64,000 bases of DNA, taken from Ceratotherium simum simum. Its lineage: Eukaryota > Chordata > Mammalia > Perissodactyla > Rhinocerotidae. Under the pieces are notes generated by a model. The model was given only the letters and a program-made list of their open reading frames with translations, had not been told where the DNA came from and made no database searches. Below are positions 39,317 to 52,330 of this stretch, one piece after another. Position 1 is the stretch's first letter. Each line of letters begins with the position of its first letter. Position numbers and translations under genes: made by a program. The DNA lies in contig NW_004454260.1 of NCBI RefSeq assembly GCF_000283155.1, forward strand, positions 4,008,748-4,072,747. Direction: 5' to 3'.

Positions 39317-40500
39317 CTACCCCCAGGTAAAGTTGTTTACCACCTCAACCACAGCCTTGTTGATTTTTGCCACCTCCTCATCCTTGGCAAATCCTTTGAA
39401 GTCATAGGTGAACTTCTTGAGTGTCTTCTTCCAGATGCCATTCATACACTCCTTGGTGACATCACCCCAAGCCCAAGCAAAGTTCTTAATGCAGTCATAG
39501 ATGTTGTAATCCTTCCAGAATTGCTTCAGTGTCTTCCTCAGTTGCAGCAATAGCCTGGGCAAAGGTCCTCCTCAGGTAGTAGGCCTTAAAAGCAGCCATA
39601 ACTCTTTGATCCATTGGTTGGATCAAAGAAGTGGTGTTTGAAGGGAGAAACACCACTTTGATATTGGGATGAAGATCACCAATAAAAGAAGGATGTCCAG
39701 GAGCATTATCAACAATAAGCAAAATCTTGAAAGGTATGTTATTCTCTAAACAGTACTTCTCCAGGTTGCTGGCAGAGCAATTCAGGAGGGCGTCTTGGAA
39801 GAGGACTTCTTGGAAGAAGTCATCCATGACTTCTTATTGCTCCTGTAGTACAGTGGCAGTGTGTGCTTACTGATATGCTTGAGGCCCTGGGGTCTCACTG
39901 TGCCAGATCACAAAGGGTTTCAATTTGTAGCCTGCAACACTGCCCCCAAGCAGGACTGTTATCCTGTCCTTAAAAGCCTTGAAACCTGGCATTGACTTGA
40001 TATCTTTATGGATGAAAGTCCTTTCAGGCATCCGTTTCAACGGATGAATAACAATTCTTGAACTGTTTAAACTACCCAGAGCTAGCAGTAAATTCAACAT
40101 TGTAGTTGGGTCCAGCCTTTTCTTTCAACATTGCAAACAAACTTTTGCTTTGGCTATGATTGCCATGGTGCTGAGAGGCATATGCTTCTGTGTCTGGTCT
40201 TCAATCCAGGTCATTAGAAGTTTCTCCATGTCTAATATGGGCCCTTGTTAGTCTTGTGGCCTTCAATGAAGCAGATCCTTCAACAGCTTCTGTCGCTTTG
40301 TTCTTGTCCTTCAAGATCATAGCTGTGGTGGAATGGGACATCCCTGACTGGTGAGGAATAACTAACACTGATTTCCACCTTCATAGTCCTTAATCACTTT
40401 TAATTTTGTTTCCAGATCAATCACTCGATATGGCCTCTTACTGGCAACATTAGCAGTGGATTTTGTACAATAAGGGGCCATGATGAACAAAACAACGTGA
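39317..40500 (-). pseudogene. Tigger-family transposase remnant (DDE_1), broken
   Basis: Translated pieces on the - strand give, from the N-terminal side, a helix-turn-helix-like start (near 40480-40330), then FKAFKDRITVLLGGSVAGYK (40100-39867), then KILLIVDNAPGHPSF with the second catalytic Asp and SLIQPMDQRVMAAFKAYYLR with the third (39827-39495), then a C-terminal part (39562-39317). The pieces are in different frames with stops between them, so no active enzyme can be made from it. Confidence 0.85.
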
Positions 40501-43319
40501 GATTAAATCAAGCACAAGAGAAAATGATGCAATGAAGAGATGCGATAAACACAAGATGTGTATGAGGCTGCTGCCAGCATGACACGGCATACTGTTTTAC
40601 AGTAAACTTTTTTGAAAGTTTTTGAAAGAATACACACTAAAATAACAGTAAAAAGTATAGTAAATACATAAACCAGTAACAGAGTCATTTATCATCATTA
40701 GCAAGTATCATGTAGTGTACATAATTGTATGTGCTATACTTTTACATGATGGCAGCACAGTAGGTTTGTTTACACAAGCATCACTACAAACTCATGAGTA
40801 ATGTGTTGCATTATGATGTTATGATGGTTACGACGGCACTAGGCAATAAGAATTTTTCAGCTCCATTATAATCTTATGGGACCACCATCGTATTTGCAGT
40901 CCATCATTGACCGAAACGTCATTATGCAGCGCATGACTGTATTCCAAAAGTTTTGTCTATCTCAGCTAATAAAACTTGGCCACACTTCAAGCTCTCTGCC
41001 AAGATTTTTTACTAATCATGGGGAGTGCTATTAACTCTAAGTCCACTAATGGTTACTAGTCACTGAAGGCCTATTATGACCAGGCACAGTGTTAGTGACC
41101 GAGTATTATTTTTACTCCTTGCAACATCTCTGAGAGATAGGCAACATAATGCCCAATTTTCAGATGAAGAAAGTGAATTTCAGAGGCACTGTGTAGCTTA
41201 CACCCAGCTGGCTTGTGCTCAAGTTTATGCTGTCTCCACTATGGCAACATTGTAACAATAGGGAAAGGAGTTGTAGGTCAACAGATTTCTTATGCTTATT
41301 ACTTGGCAAAGTAATGAATCCTGTAGGTTTCACAATTGCTACTTACCATACTCTGCTCATTTTTTAAATTTTAATATAAAAGGATATGTAGCTGCTCTGA
41401 ATCTAAAAGAGAATAGTATGGTAACCAGGTCCTCTATTTACGTTAGAACTGTTCCAACAGGTTTTGCGTACGTCTGTCTGTTCAAAAGTCCAAGATGACT
41501 TTGAAGGGCTCAGGCTTGCAGACTCTGAATACATTTCCACTATTAGCAATGTAAGCTTTAAAACCAGGCTCACTCTCCTTTCCTCACTGATAGAAGATCT
41601 GTGGGGCATCATTTTGCACGAAGGATCAGTTTCTTCTATGTTGAAAATTAGGAGGCAGGGAACCATCCTCCCAGATACCTCCTCAGGCACTGCAGATAAT
41701 GCTCTAGAGACACCCACCCCTTCCCAGCCTCTCCGCCCGCCTGTCTCAGCAGGACCTGGACCTGTGCAGCCAGAGGGCTTTGAGAGGGATTTGTCAGCAG
41801 CACCTGCACCATGCTCAGCCTCTAAGCTCCTGAGCAAACTGTTAGTTGTTTCCTCCATTAGCACCTGAATTAATAGGCATCTGACACCGCTCTGCCAACC
41901 CACAGATTCCAAAGTGTCGTCTACTTTGTCAAATGTTTTTCCCCCATCACTTGCCTATTACTGTCAACTGCATGGGTACAACACTTGAAACATAGTGCAT
42001 GAGTTATTCTTTGTCCCTTAGAATTATTCCTTCAGCTGAAGTATTCATCTCATACACACATACAACACTGCTTTCTCACCACTTGCTTTTTTTATCTTAA
42101 TTTTTTTTCTATCATTGTCATATGCTTTTTCTTACTAGTACTTTCAACATGCTCACTGCTTTTTCACTTATCAGATATGATGGGGTTATTAATATTCTTG
42201 AAATAACTCAAAACCAACCACTGACACGTGAACCAGACAATGAAAAGGACATGAGGCCGGGGACCAAAGGGACCACTGTGACCATCAGCACCATCAATGG
42301 GTGTCAGTCAGAGCTGTCATCCTTTCTTTGAAGTTTTAGGTTTTGTTTTTAGTATAGCAAAGCTCACAAGTTGGTCTTAAGTGGAAGAGTTAGCATAAAT
42401 AATTGATTAGTTTAACAACCACCCCAAAGATCAATACTTCTATTCAAGTACTTCTATATGTCTAAAACATATTGTAAACTCTAAAACCATTAACACATAC
42501 TAAGAACCACATTTATAAAAATTCTAATTTTCAAGGTGAACCAAGATTTGCCATTATTCCGGAGTGTTAAAATAACATGAAGAACTTAATTAAGACTTGT
42601 ATAAAGCAGGCTCATTCAGATACACTTACATGTTCTACAAATGCATGAAATACACAACGTACAAGGTAACAGAATGAAAATAGTGTGATCCAAAGAGATT
42701 TCCTTTATCAAAACACAGGCAGATTAGTGGCTCAAAAGTGATCATTCATGACACCAATACCAGAGGGAGATGACCTAAGGAACACTGTTGCCACTCGGAG
42801 CATCCCAGAGTGAGGAGGAAGAGCTTCCTGGAGAGGATACCACGCCCTCTCTGAACACAGTGCTGTGTTCCAGGGAACGCACTCTCTAGTTATTCCTAAG
42901 TGTGACACAAGAAAGGGAGGGAAACTACCCACCTACCTGCACAATTTTTGCTTACAAAGCACTTTCAAGTCCAACACATCATTTACCTTCTTATCAACCC
43001 CATAAGGGTGCCAAAGCAGCTACCACCTGTTCACCAAAGAGGTAAAGTGACCTGTTAATAGGCGGGAAAGCAGGGACTGAAACCCACGTCCTCTCTGTTT
43101 CTACAGCTTGCTCTTTCTGTGGGGGCCCAGAGAGAACACACGTCTGCTCTCACGCGTGGAAGACATGCAGGCACCTCCCACCTGCTACCTTGCAGAGACT
43201 TCTGCTGCAACGTTACGGGCAGAGTAAAAGCAATCTTATCTGCTTCATATTTACTCTATTTAAAAATACAAACTGCCTCGAAATATTTATTGACCAAAAC
43301 AATAAAGCCAGTCACATGA

Positions 43320-45519
43320 ATGTTTTGGTTTCCCAGAGCATATAAAAATTATGTTTATACTATATTGTAGTCTATTAAGTGTGCGACAGCATTATGTCTA
43401 AAAAAACAGTGTACATACGTCAATAATAAAAAAATGCTAACCATCATCTGAGCCTTCAGTGACCTGTAATCTTTTTGCTGGTGGAGGGTCTTGCCTTGAT
43501 GTTGATGGCTGCTGACTGATCAGGGTGGTGGCTGCTGAAGGCAGGGGGGGCCGTGGCAATTGCTTAAAATGAGACAACAATGAGGTTTGCCTCATCGACT
43601 GACTCTTCCTTTCACGAATGATTTCTCTGTAGCATGGGATGCTGTCTGGTAGCGTTTTACTGACAGAACTTCTTTCAAAACTGGAGTCAGTCTTCTCAAA
43701 CCCTGCCACTGCTTTATCCACTAAGGTTATGTCATATTCTAAATCCTTTGTTGTCATTTCAACAGTCTTCACAGCAGCTTCACCAGGAGCAGCTTCCATC
43801 TCAAGAAACCACTTTCTTTGCTGAAACCACTTCCTTTGCTCATCCATAAGAAGCAATTCCTCATCTGTTAAAGATTCATCATGAGATTGCAGCAGTTCAG
43901 TCACATCTTCAGGCTCCACGTCTAATTCTAGTTCTCTCGCTGTCTCCACCACATCTGCAGTTACTCCCTCCACTGAAGTCCTGAACCCCTCAAAGTCATC
44001 CATGAGGGCTGGAATCAACTTCTGCCAAACTCCTGTTATTGCTGATATTTTGACTTCTTTCCACGAATCACGAATGTTCTTAACAGCATCTAGAATGGAG
44101 AATCCTTTCCAGATTTTTTCGGATGTTGTCTTAGCAGGTATGAAAACAACATTAATCTCACTGTATATCTGCATCAGAGCTCCGGGTGACCAGGTGCATT
44201 GTCAATGAGCAGTAATATTTTGAAAGGTATCTTTTTCTGAGCAGTAGGTCTCAACAGTGGGCTTAAAATATTCAGTAAACCACGTTATAAACAGATGTGC
44301 TGTCCCCCAGGCTTTGTTATTCCATTTACAGAGCACAGGCAGAGTAGATTTAGCATAATTTTAAGGGCCCTAGGATCTTCAGAATGGTAAATGAGCACTG
44401 GCTTCAACTTAAAGTCACCAACTGCATTAGCCCCTAAGGAGAGAGTCAGCCTGTCCTTTGAAGCTTTGAAGCCAGACATGGACTTCTCTCTAGCTACGAA
44501 AGTCCTAGATGGCATCTTCTTCCAATAGAAGGCTGTTTTGCCCACATTGAAAATCTGTTGTTTAGTGTAGCCACCTTCATTAATTATCTTAGTTAGATCT
44601 GGATACCATGTGCAGCGTCCACATCAGCACTTGCTGCTTCACCTCGCCTTTTTATGTTATGGAGACGGCTTCCTTCCTTAAACCTCATGAACCAGCCTCT
44701 GCTAGCTTCAAACTTTTCTTCTGCAGCTTCCTCACCTTTCTCAGCCTTTACAGAATTGAGGAGAGTTAGGGCCCTGCTCTAGATTAGACTTTGGCTTAAG
44801 GGAATGTTGTGGCTGATTTGCTCTTCTATCCAGACCACTAAACATTTCTCCACATCAGCAATAAGGCTGTTTCACTTTCTTATCATTCGTGTGTTCCCTG
44901 GAGTAGCACTTTTAATTTCCTTCAAGAACTTTTCCTTTGCATTCACAGCTTGGCTACCTGTTTGGCACAGGAGGCCTAGCTTTTGGCCTCTCTTGTCTTT
45001 CGACACACCTTCCTCACTAAGCTTAATCATTTCTAGCTTTTGATTAAAGTGAGAGAAGTGAGATTCTTTCACTTGAATACTTAGAGGCCACTGTAGGGTT
45101 ATAAATTGGCCTAATTTCAATATTGTTGTGTCTCAGGGAATAGGGAGGCCTGAGGAGAGGGAGAGAGGTGGGGAAACAGCCGGTGGGTGGAGCAGTCAGA
45201 ACACATGCAACATTTATCGATTAAGTTTGCTATCTTATGTGTGCGGAGTTCTTGGTGCCCCAAATCAATTACAATAGTAACATCAGAGATCACTGAGCAC
45301 AGATCACCATAAAAAACATAATACTAATGAAAACATTTGAAACATTGTGAGAACTACCAAAATGTGACACAGAGACACAAAGTAAGCAAATGCTGTTGGA
45401 AAAATGGCTCCAACAGACTTGCTCAACATACAGTGGCCAAAAACTTTCAATTTGTGAAAAAGACAGTATCTGTGAAGCACAATAAAGTGAAGCACAATAA
45501 AACAAGGTATGCCTGTATG
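43320..45519 (-). mobile_element. Tigger1 DNA transposon, reverse orientation, inactive
   Basis: The right end, gcacaataaaacaaggtatg cctg, is the Tigger1 5' terminal repeat read in reverse. The whole element follows the order of Tigger1 as I know it. The left end near 43320 is approximate and the terminal repeat there is not clear. Confidence 0.88.
43437..45120 (-). pseudogene. Tigger1 transposase remnant, broken
   Basis: The N-terminal part lies at 45120-44872, a middle part with [20 protein letters not shown] at 44545-44285, and a 245-residue C-terminal frame at 44174-43437. The frames do not join. In the last piece, PAKTTSEKIWKGFSILDAV shows a deletion where the family has the QPMDQ segment with the third catalytic Asp. 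A five-residue duplication (QRKWF twice) is also present. It cannot encode a working transposase. Confidence 0.87.
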
Positions 45520-48500
45520 TATGATTACTGTTAAACTCAGAAGTAGGGCAAGTCAAATCTACATAAGCAATTGGGTTACCAAAAGATGCTGCTAGCAATA
45601 TTGATATTACATGATTCAAATTATATTTCCCCTAGAGACTATGTGTCATATGAGGATTATTCTAATTATATTCACTTTTAAAACTGATTTGAAAAATGGT
45701 TCATTCTGGCTTCTAACTTAATATTCACTCTGTTTAAAAGTAGGACTATGTGTAATCAAATGCCAAGCACATTTAATTCCAAATAAACCTCCAAATAAAC
45801 CAAAATAAATAAACCAAATAAAAGCTCCAATAAACAGAACATTTCTAACACTCAATTTTTATGGTGAAGATGAAAACGATGAATTAATGGGCTAAAATCA
45901 AGAGTTTACTTTTGAAAACAAACTACTAGGTTACGTATTTACTCATCCAGCTCTCACACCACTTAAGTCCATGGTATTCCTTACCAGACTGGCGGTCAGA
46001 ACGATAACCTCCACGAGGCAAAGAGCAGGCCAGCTTATGTACCGACACCGGAGCCTCGGCACACAGAACAGTGGCTGCACCTAGTGAGGCCTCAGGACAT
46101 ACCTGGAGAATGCATGAACACACTCGCCAGTCCTCACGTTCTCACTCATTGAAAGATGTTCAGTCTAGTTTTAATACTAATCAGGATAGACTGGATTCAA
46201 ATTCTCTGTAAATTGATGGCCTGTAACTCACTCATTTTGCTAACCAGGTCTCTGGAATAATCAGATCATCCTATTCCCAGCCATTTTAAATAAAAAGGGA
46301 ATTTCACAATGATGACTATACCATTAAGCTTTTGAGCATACTCGGATTTAGCTTTTCTTTCTAAAATAAGAGGAGAGGCAGAATGGAACGGTGCTTTGAT
46401 AAAGTTACAAAGAATAATAATATAGAGAGAGTGGAGATATTTTCCTAAGGCAAACTAGACTAACAAGATGAAAAACAGGACAACCAATTTTACTGCTGAA
46501 AATATGGTCCATGGTCCCTGTGGAGTGATTTTCCTGGAACATGAGTTAGGACAACGGAGACCCTAGGGAATCTTTTCCCCATTTCTCTAACATTGTTCCT
46601 AGCAAAATCTATGCACAGAGACTACTGGATATCCTGACTTAACAGAACAGCAGACTCTAACAGGGTGTGTAATTTTACGGCACATCTTTAAATAGTACAA
46701 TGTCTTTAGTGTCTGAGTTTATTTTGAGCATACTAGAGCACTGAACTGTCACACTGGGGGAACATCTGTCCACTTTCATAGCACCTTCCCTCTACAAGCC
46801 CTCAAAGCGCGGTGCAAACAGCAGAACTGGGCAGTAACCTCCTCAGAAAGTGCAATAACGCAGCACTGGTAAAGGCTGTTAGGGGAAAGCACTTCAGACA
46901 TGAAAGAGTTTCCAAGTCCACTCTTACGTTCTCACCAGGGAGACACCTGACACATGATCCACGAAAAAGAAAAAGACAAGCAAGGGAAATCAAGTAATTG
47001 TTAAATATAAAGTGCAAGTATAAAGTAATAAAGAATCATTAAGAAAATATTCAAAGAGTCTTAAAAATATGATTGATTTGGGAAGTCCTGATGCAACAGA
47101 AAACAGGAATCTAACCATAAATAATGACAGAAAATCATATTTATACCATACATAATACTTTACAAAAGACTTTTATGTATATTATTTCACTTGATTCTCA
47201 CATCCCAGCCAGTGGTATGTGGCTACTGTGACGTTCATTTTTAAGATGAGGAAACTGAGCCCCAGAGGTTAAGTGACTGACTCTCCGTGGTGACAGGACC
47301 CCCGTCTCCTGAGTCTGTGTTTTTCTTCCCAGCACACGACTTCTAGTGAGTTGGATAAGTGAATTACTGCAAAACGTCACTTGCCATCATGCAAAATTAA
47401 ACTGCGTTACCAACTGCATAACGTACAACCCTCGAGACTAGAAATATGTTTCTGTTGTAATTTACTTTATATTAAGCTTTTTATATAACATTGTTTTTAG
47501 CTTAAATGGCTTTTAAGGCCCCTAGAATTCTGTGATCCCATCTTATATAAAATTTTATTCTACAAAGTACCATGAAATTCTACTACAGTTACATGGAAAC
47601 TACTTCGGTAATTGTGTAACTCTCTCATTATGGCTCTACTCTTGAATTAATAAGATGAGCACAATTAATTCCTTGTCTATTTTTACCTGGTATACCCAAT
47701 ACTTTATTTCTCACAAAAATAATATTGAAATGCTTCCTTCATGTATACTAGAAAGGAATATATATACATCAAAGGATACAATTACTGGTATGGGGTTATT
47801 CCTCTTTTTTCTTCATACCCATATCAGTCCTCAAAATTCTAGCTTGCATTTCAGGAATACATTTTCCCATTCTGTTTACAGCAGGGCTCCTTATTACAAG
47901 GTGAACCCGGCTCTCTTTCAGGGATTGGCAATATGGCTGTCTGCAGACAAGGGCCAGGCAACCCCAAGATGGTCCCACCAGGCCTGGCACAGGGCGTCCA
48001 CGCGGGTGGGGTGCAGACTTCTCCAGCTGCCCGCTCACAAGGCATCAGTACTCACTGCTGATTCAACCACATAAGGAGCTTTTCTCGAATGCTGCTTTCC
48101 ACACTTTACAGAAAGCTCAAGCCACAAAACCCCCCAAATTTGGTTGCTATGCTGTAGCACCTAGATGAACAAGGGTCCAGAAAAACAATCCAGTGTATTC
48201 TTTTCTATTCTTTCAAAGAAGTGGTCTGACCTTAGTATCCTGCTTCTGAATCCCTCCTTTATAGAGGCAAACAACCAAAATCTGGTTTTAGAGGACTGCT
48301 GATTTCCGAGCAGACACAAGCTTACCTTTGGTTTGGAAGGGATATATGAAAAAGGAAAGCCTAAGTGGAGTCTTTCACTATGTCTGAAAATCATTTACAG
48401 GTTGCTCCTTCACTGCTATGTACTAATGGGAACACAGTGCTATGAGTTAGAATAACACTGAAAAATACAACTGGAAACCACCATAGTTTCAATGTCAAGT

Positions 48501-50796
48501 TTACAATCAAAATGTACATGTTGGTGGCGTGTTTTTGTTATCAGCCGTTTTGGTGAAATGACAGATTTAAAAGCAGGTATCAGAGCCTTGAGGCAGTGTG
48601 GAAAATGTGTGTGTGAGTTGTGTGTGTGCGCACATATGCACGGTAGTGGTGGACAGGCAAGAGGTCTCACCTCTAACTCCATTTGGTTAAGGGAGATATG
48701 AAGGGGAAAGATCTTGCTTAAGGCTTTTTAATCTGCTAGTCTCAAGGCCTCTTTTTTTGGGGGAACGTTTGAATCCAGATGTTTGCGTTCTAATTTTTTT
48801 AATCTCCTGTTTTTCAGTGTGATCCACTCTTAAGGTCATTTCTGTAGAAATAACTAGTAATTCTCCAGAGATAAAATCTAAAAGTGAGCAGATCTAGTTT
48901 TATTCAAAGTCCCCTCTGGGGCAAGGACAGTCAGTCCACTGATTAATGAGTTCCCAATCTACAAATTACATATAAGTAGAGAAACACAAAGAGGCTTATC
49001 TTTGAATTAGCACACTCTGCCATTCTCCCACCACACTGAGGACTGTTCTGTTCTCTCCCAGGTTCTCTTGCAAGAGATGGGGGACAAGTGACTGCACCCA
49101 GAGGGCTGTCCACACTGGGGTTCCTAAGGATTTCCACTCAGCCACGGGGGACTCCCAGTTCTAAGCCAGACTCCCCCAGGGAGGGTGAGTCTGCTCACAC
49201 AGTCATTGCATCACTGTCATTTTCTCTGGCTCCTCTTGACTCCCTATCAGACTTGTCTTGGCCTGGGAATGGCATTTGCTTCCCGACCTGCATGTCTCGA
49301 CCTGGCTGGGTGACAACTAAACCCTGATATACTTACCATCACCTCCAGTTCAGTGACAGGCACCCAGTAACCCTGAGTGTCTGCTGTGATCCACTGAGAA
49401 CCACACTCTCACTAAATATTAAGCAGAGCATCACTTCTGAGTTTCCCAAAAGCTGCCACCCCTGCCAAAAACAAGGACAGGGCAGGTATTCTGCAGAGGG
49501 CAACTGCTTTTCAGAATAAAAACCACACACTCAGCTCCAGTCTAGGCATTACTTCAGCCTCCTCCTCAGACTGCACAAACCACTCAGCCTCCCTTCGCCT
49601 CCACCTCTTCATCAGAAAAACGGAAGGGACCAAGGCTGGGCTCGTGATAAGACGAGCATCTCATAATTAAAGGACTTCAGGGGACAATTCTTGCTGTTTC
49701 CATCAGATGATGATGAGCAAGCATCCTCACGTTCATAAGCTTTCTCAGCTTCCCTTGTAAAGAAACAAGGGAAATTTGCTAGTTTAATCCCTGTTTTATA
49801 GAGGGAATTGATTTATTACAGGATAATGCCCCAAGTCACAGAGCTGCCTCTAAGGACTGAGACCTCCATTCCCAGACTAGAGGTCTTCTACTGGTTTCAA
49901 GGTATCAGGTACTTAATTGGGTAGCCTTACTTTTGGCTATCTATTTGGTAAAATGAAAATTTAAATCAACATAAATATATTCTTTAGAAAAATCTTTTGT
50001 AAAGATTATCTGGAGTGTGTAGAAAGATGCTTTGAGACTGGACCCCAAGTTTTCTAAACCCTGAATCAGGGATCAAACAATTCTTCTCAAAACCCCCAGA
50101 TTTGCTTCTTGTGGCTCTAAGGGCGAAGCAGAATTCTTCACCCTAAGAGTTGTAGCAAATCTTTCATTGTTCTCGAAGAGATCTCCTTGGAAGAAGCCAT
50201 CTGCTAACAAGGAGATAAAATAATCATTGTTATGCTGGCATAAAATAATCCAAATGCAGACCTATAGATTGGGCTGTTCAGTGTTCTGGTTCCACGAAGG
50301 GAAGGGTACAGCTCTCTACATTTTCTGTATGAGAAGATTAGCTGTTTGCCAGGTGGGCCAAGAGATACAGTTTGAGTCTGGGGATGGAAGGCTGTGGTGA
50401 ACAGCTCAGGACAGGATTGCCAGGGGACTGAGGAAGACATAATTTGTACTTTATTTCCAGAAATGAGTCTGGGTTTCACCTTGACCCTGTGCTACTGCGC
50501 TTGGACCTCACACACTTGCCTACTTGCGCTTGAATATGCGAAAGTCCAGACCTTGTGGGGTGGCTTCTCGGCTGAAACCATGTGGAAACCCTGCTTAACA
50601 GTCATAGGGAAGAGAGGAAACGTTCCACTTTGGGTTGTGCAGGTGCCCGTGTTATTTAGGATCATGAGTGTTTACAGCTGGAAGGAAACTTACAAGGAAT
50701 CATCTCAGCAAACAGATTCCACCTCCACAGCTAACTCCCATGACTGAGAACGGCTGGAGGACACCTGTGCACAGGGCGGAGGGCACGCCCTGGCTC

Positions 50797-50848
50797 AGCA
50801 GGAAGGAGTGCTGTCATTGATTAGCAGGAAGGAGTGCTGTCATTGATT
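50797..50848. repeat. Perfect 26-bp tandem duplication
   Basis: Two identical adjacent units of 26 bases (50797-50822 and 50823-50848), each starting agcaggaaggagtgctgtca, are present without mismatches. Confidence 0.95.
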
Positions 50849-51354
50849 AGTGATGTCTGCCCCAGGTGCGGGCGTGGGAATTATCTGCATGTGCTCTGTG
50901 GCTACTAAACCTTTTAAAAATATAAACGATACTTTTATCAATTATTTATCCTTTTAGAGATAAGGAAAATGAAGTCCTAGAGACAGAGTCAGAATGAAAA
51001 CTCAGTTCTTCCGACTACATTTTACCATATTCACTCTCATTATACTACCATAGCTCAAAAACCCACCACAAGTCCACAATCCCTTATCAACAATTCTGAA
51101 ATCCAAAAGCTCTGAACGTATATAACTCATATTGAGGGGAAAACCTGATTTGAATGAACATGAGGCTATTTACAGTATTTATAGCAACTGATTACAGAGT
51201 CCTGCCCCAAACCTTGCTGGGAACATTGTATATTACATAGCACATGCACAGCATTTCTTTTATAAAATCTGAAATCTGAAACATATCTGGCCCAGAGGTT
51301 TTGGATAAGAGGTGGCAGGCCTGTACAACTGAGCCCATCACCTACAGAAGTGAG

Positions 51355-51912
51355 CTTGGCAGAACGGCCCCCCAAATGAACACACCCTAATCCTGGAACT
51401 TGTGAATATGTTACGTGACACAGCAAAAGGAACTCTGCAGATGTCCTGTATAATCTGTGCACCTTAAAATAGGGAGACTATCCTGTCAGCGCCATCTAAT
51501 CACATGAAGCCCTTAAAAGCAGAGGACTTTCTCCAGGTGGAGTCTAAAGTCTAAGCAGGAGAGACACTCAACCGGCTTTTGCTGGAGGGGGGCATGTGGG
51601 AAACATGAGAAGCAATGCAGGCAGCCTGCAGGAGCTGACTGCCCCCAGGCTGACAGCCAGGAGGGAAACAGGCCCCTCACGTGGCTCATCTGGCCAATAA
51701 TCTGGAAAAGCTAGGAAGCGATTCTTTCCCAAAGCTTCCAGATAAGAACCCGTCTCAGTTGACACTGTGATTTCTGCCTTGCGAGACCCTAAACAGAGGA
51801 CCTAGCCAAGCCATGTCAGAATTCTGACCTAAGGAGCCGAGAGACAACAGATGAGTAGATCTTAAGCCATTAAGTTTACAGTAATTTGCTGTGGCAGCAA
51901 CAGAAAATGGAT
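51355..51912 (+). mobile_element. MLT1-type LTR (ERVL-MaLR)
   Basis: The order cctaatcctggaacttgtga, then ggaactctgcagatgtcctg, then agactatcctgtcagcgcca, then taagccattaagtttacagt and gctgtggcagcaacagaaaa is that of an MLT1C-like LTR in forward orientation. It carries no coding sequence. Confidence 0.7.
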
Positions 51913-51929
51913 ACACAGGCCAAGTCTGA

Positions 51930-52330
51930 TTCCTCTTCATAATGTGGCCTCTCAGCCCCTTCTCAAATGAACCTGCCCTGAGTCCTGGCCAAAGCAGTTC
52001 ATCCCAGTCAGGCTGCTCTCCTCCCCGTGTCCCCACACATGATGCTTGTCACTTTCTTACCACCCATATTTTCCTCACCAGGACTGTAGATTCTTCTTCC
52101 CCCCGGCCTCATGCTCACCCCCATCCCTGCCATGCTCAAACCAGCCGAGTGGCCACACCCCACCTGGAACTCCATCATGTCCTGCCTTACTCATGATTTC
52201 TAAGCACATCTCTTCTTTCTTCTAACTCCTAAAAGATGAAGACTTTGTTGTGTGCCTACCTTGTGGCTCCATAATACCTATCATTACATGTACTGAACCC
52301 TTGGTAAATATTTGCTCAGGGAAGGACTGA
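51930..52330 (+). mobile_element. L2 LINE 3' fragment
   Basis: The stretch up to gatgaagactttgttgtgtg and tacctatcattacatgtact, ending in ggtaaatatttgctcaggga, resembles the L2 3' end. The 5' limit is unclear. Confidence 0.5.

Larger units (their letters stand above)
37844..40939 (-). mobile_element. Near-full-length Tigger DNA transposon (Tigger7-like), inactive
   Basis: The ends are inverted (cggtcacatatcacttaaca at the left, cattatgcagcgcatgactg at the right) and TA flanks both sides (37842-37843 and 40940-40941), as expected for the pogo/Tigger group. The transposase lies on the - strand. I assign the name from memory of the end sequences and the related 210-bp elements. An ERE has inserted at 38331. 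Confidence 0.85.
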
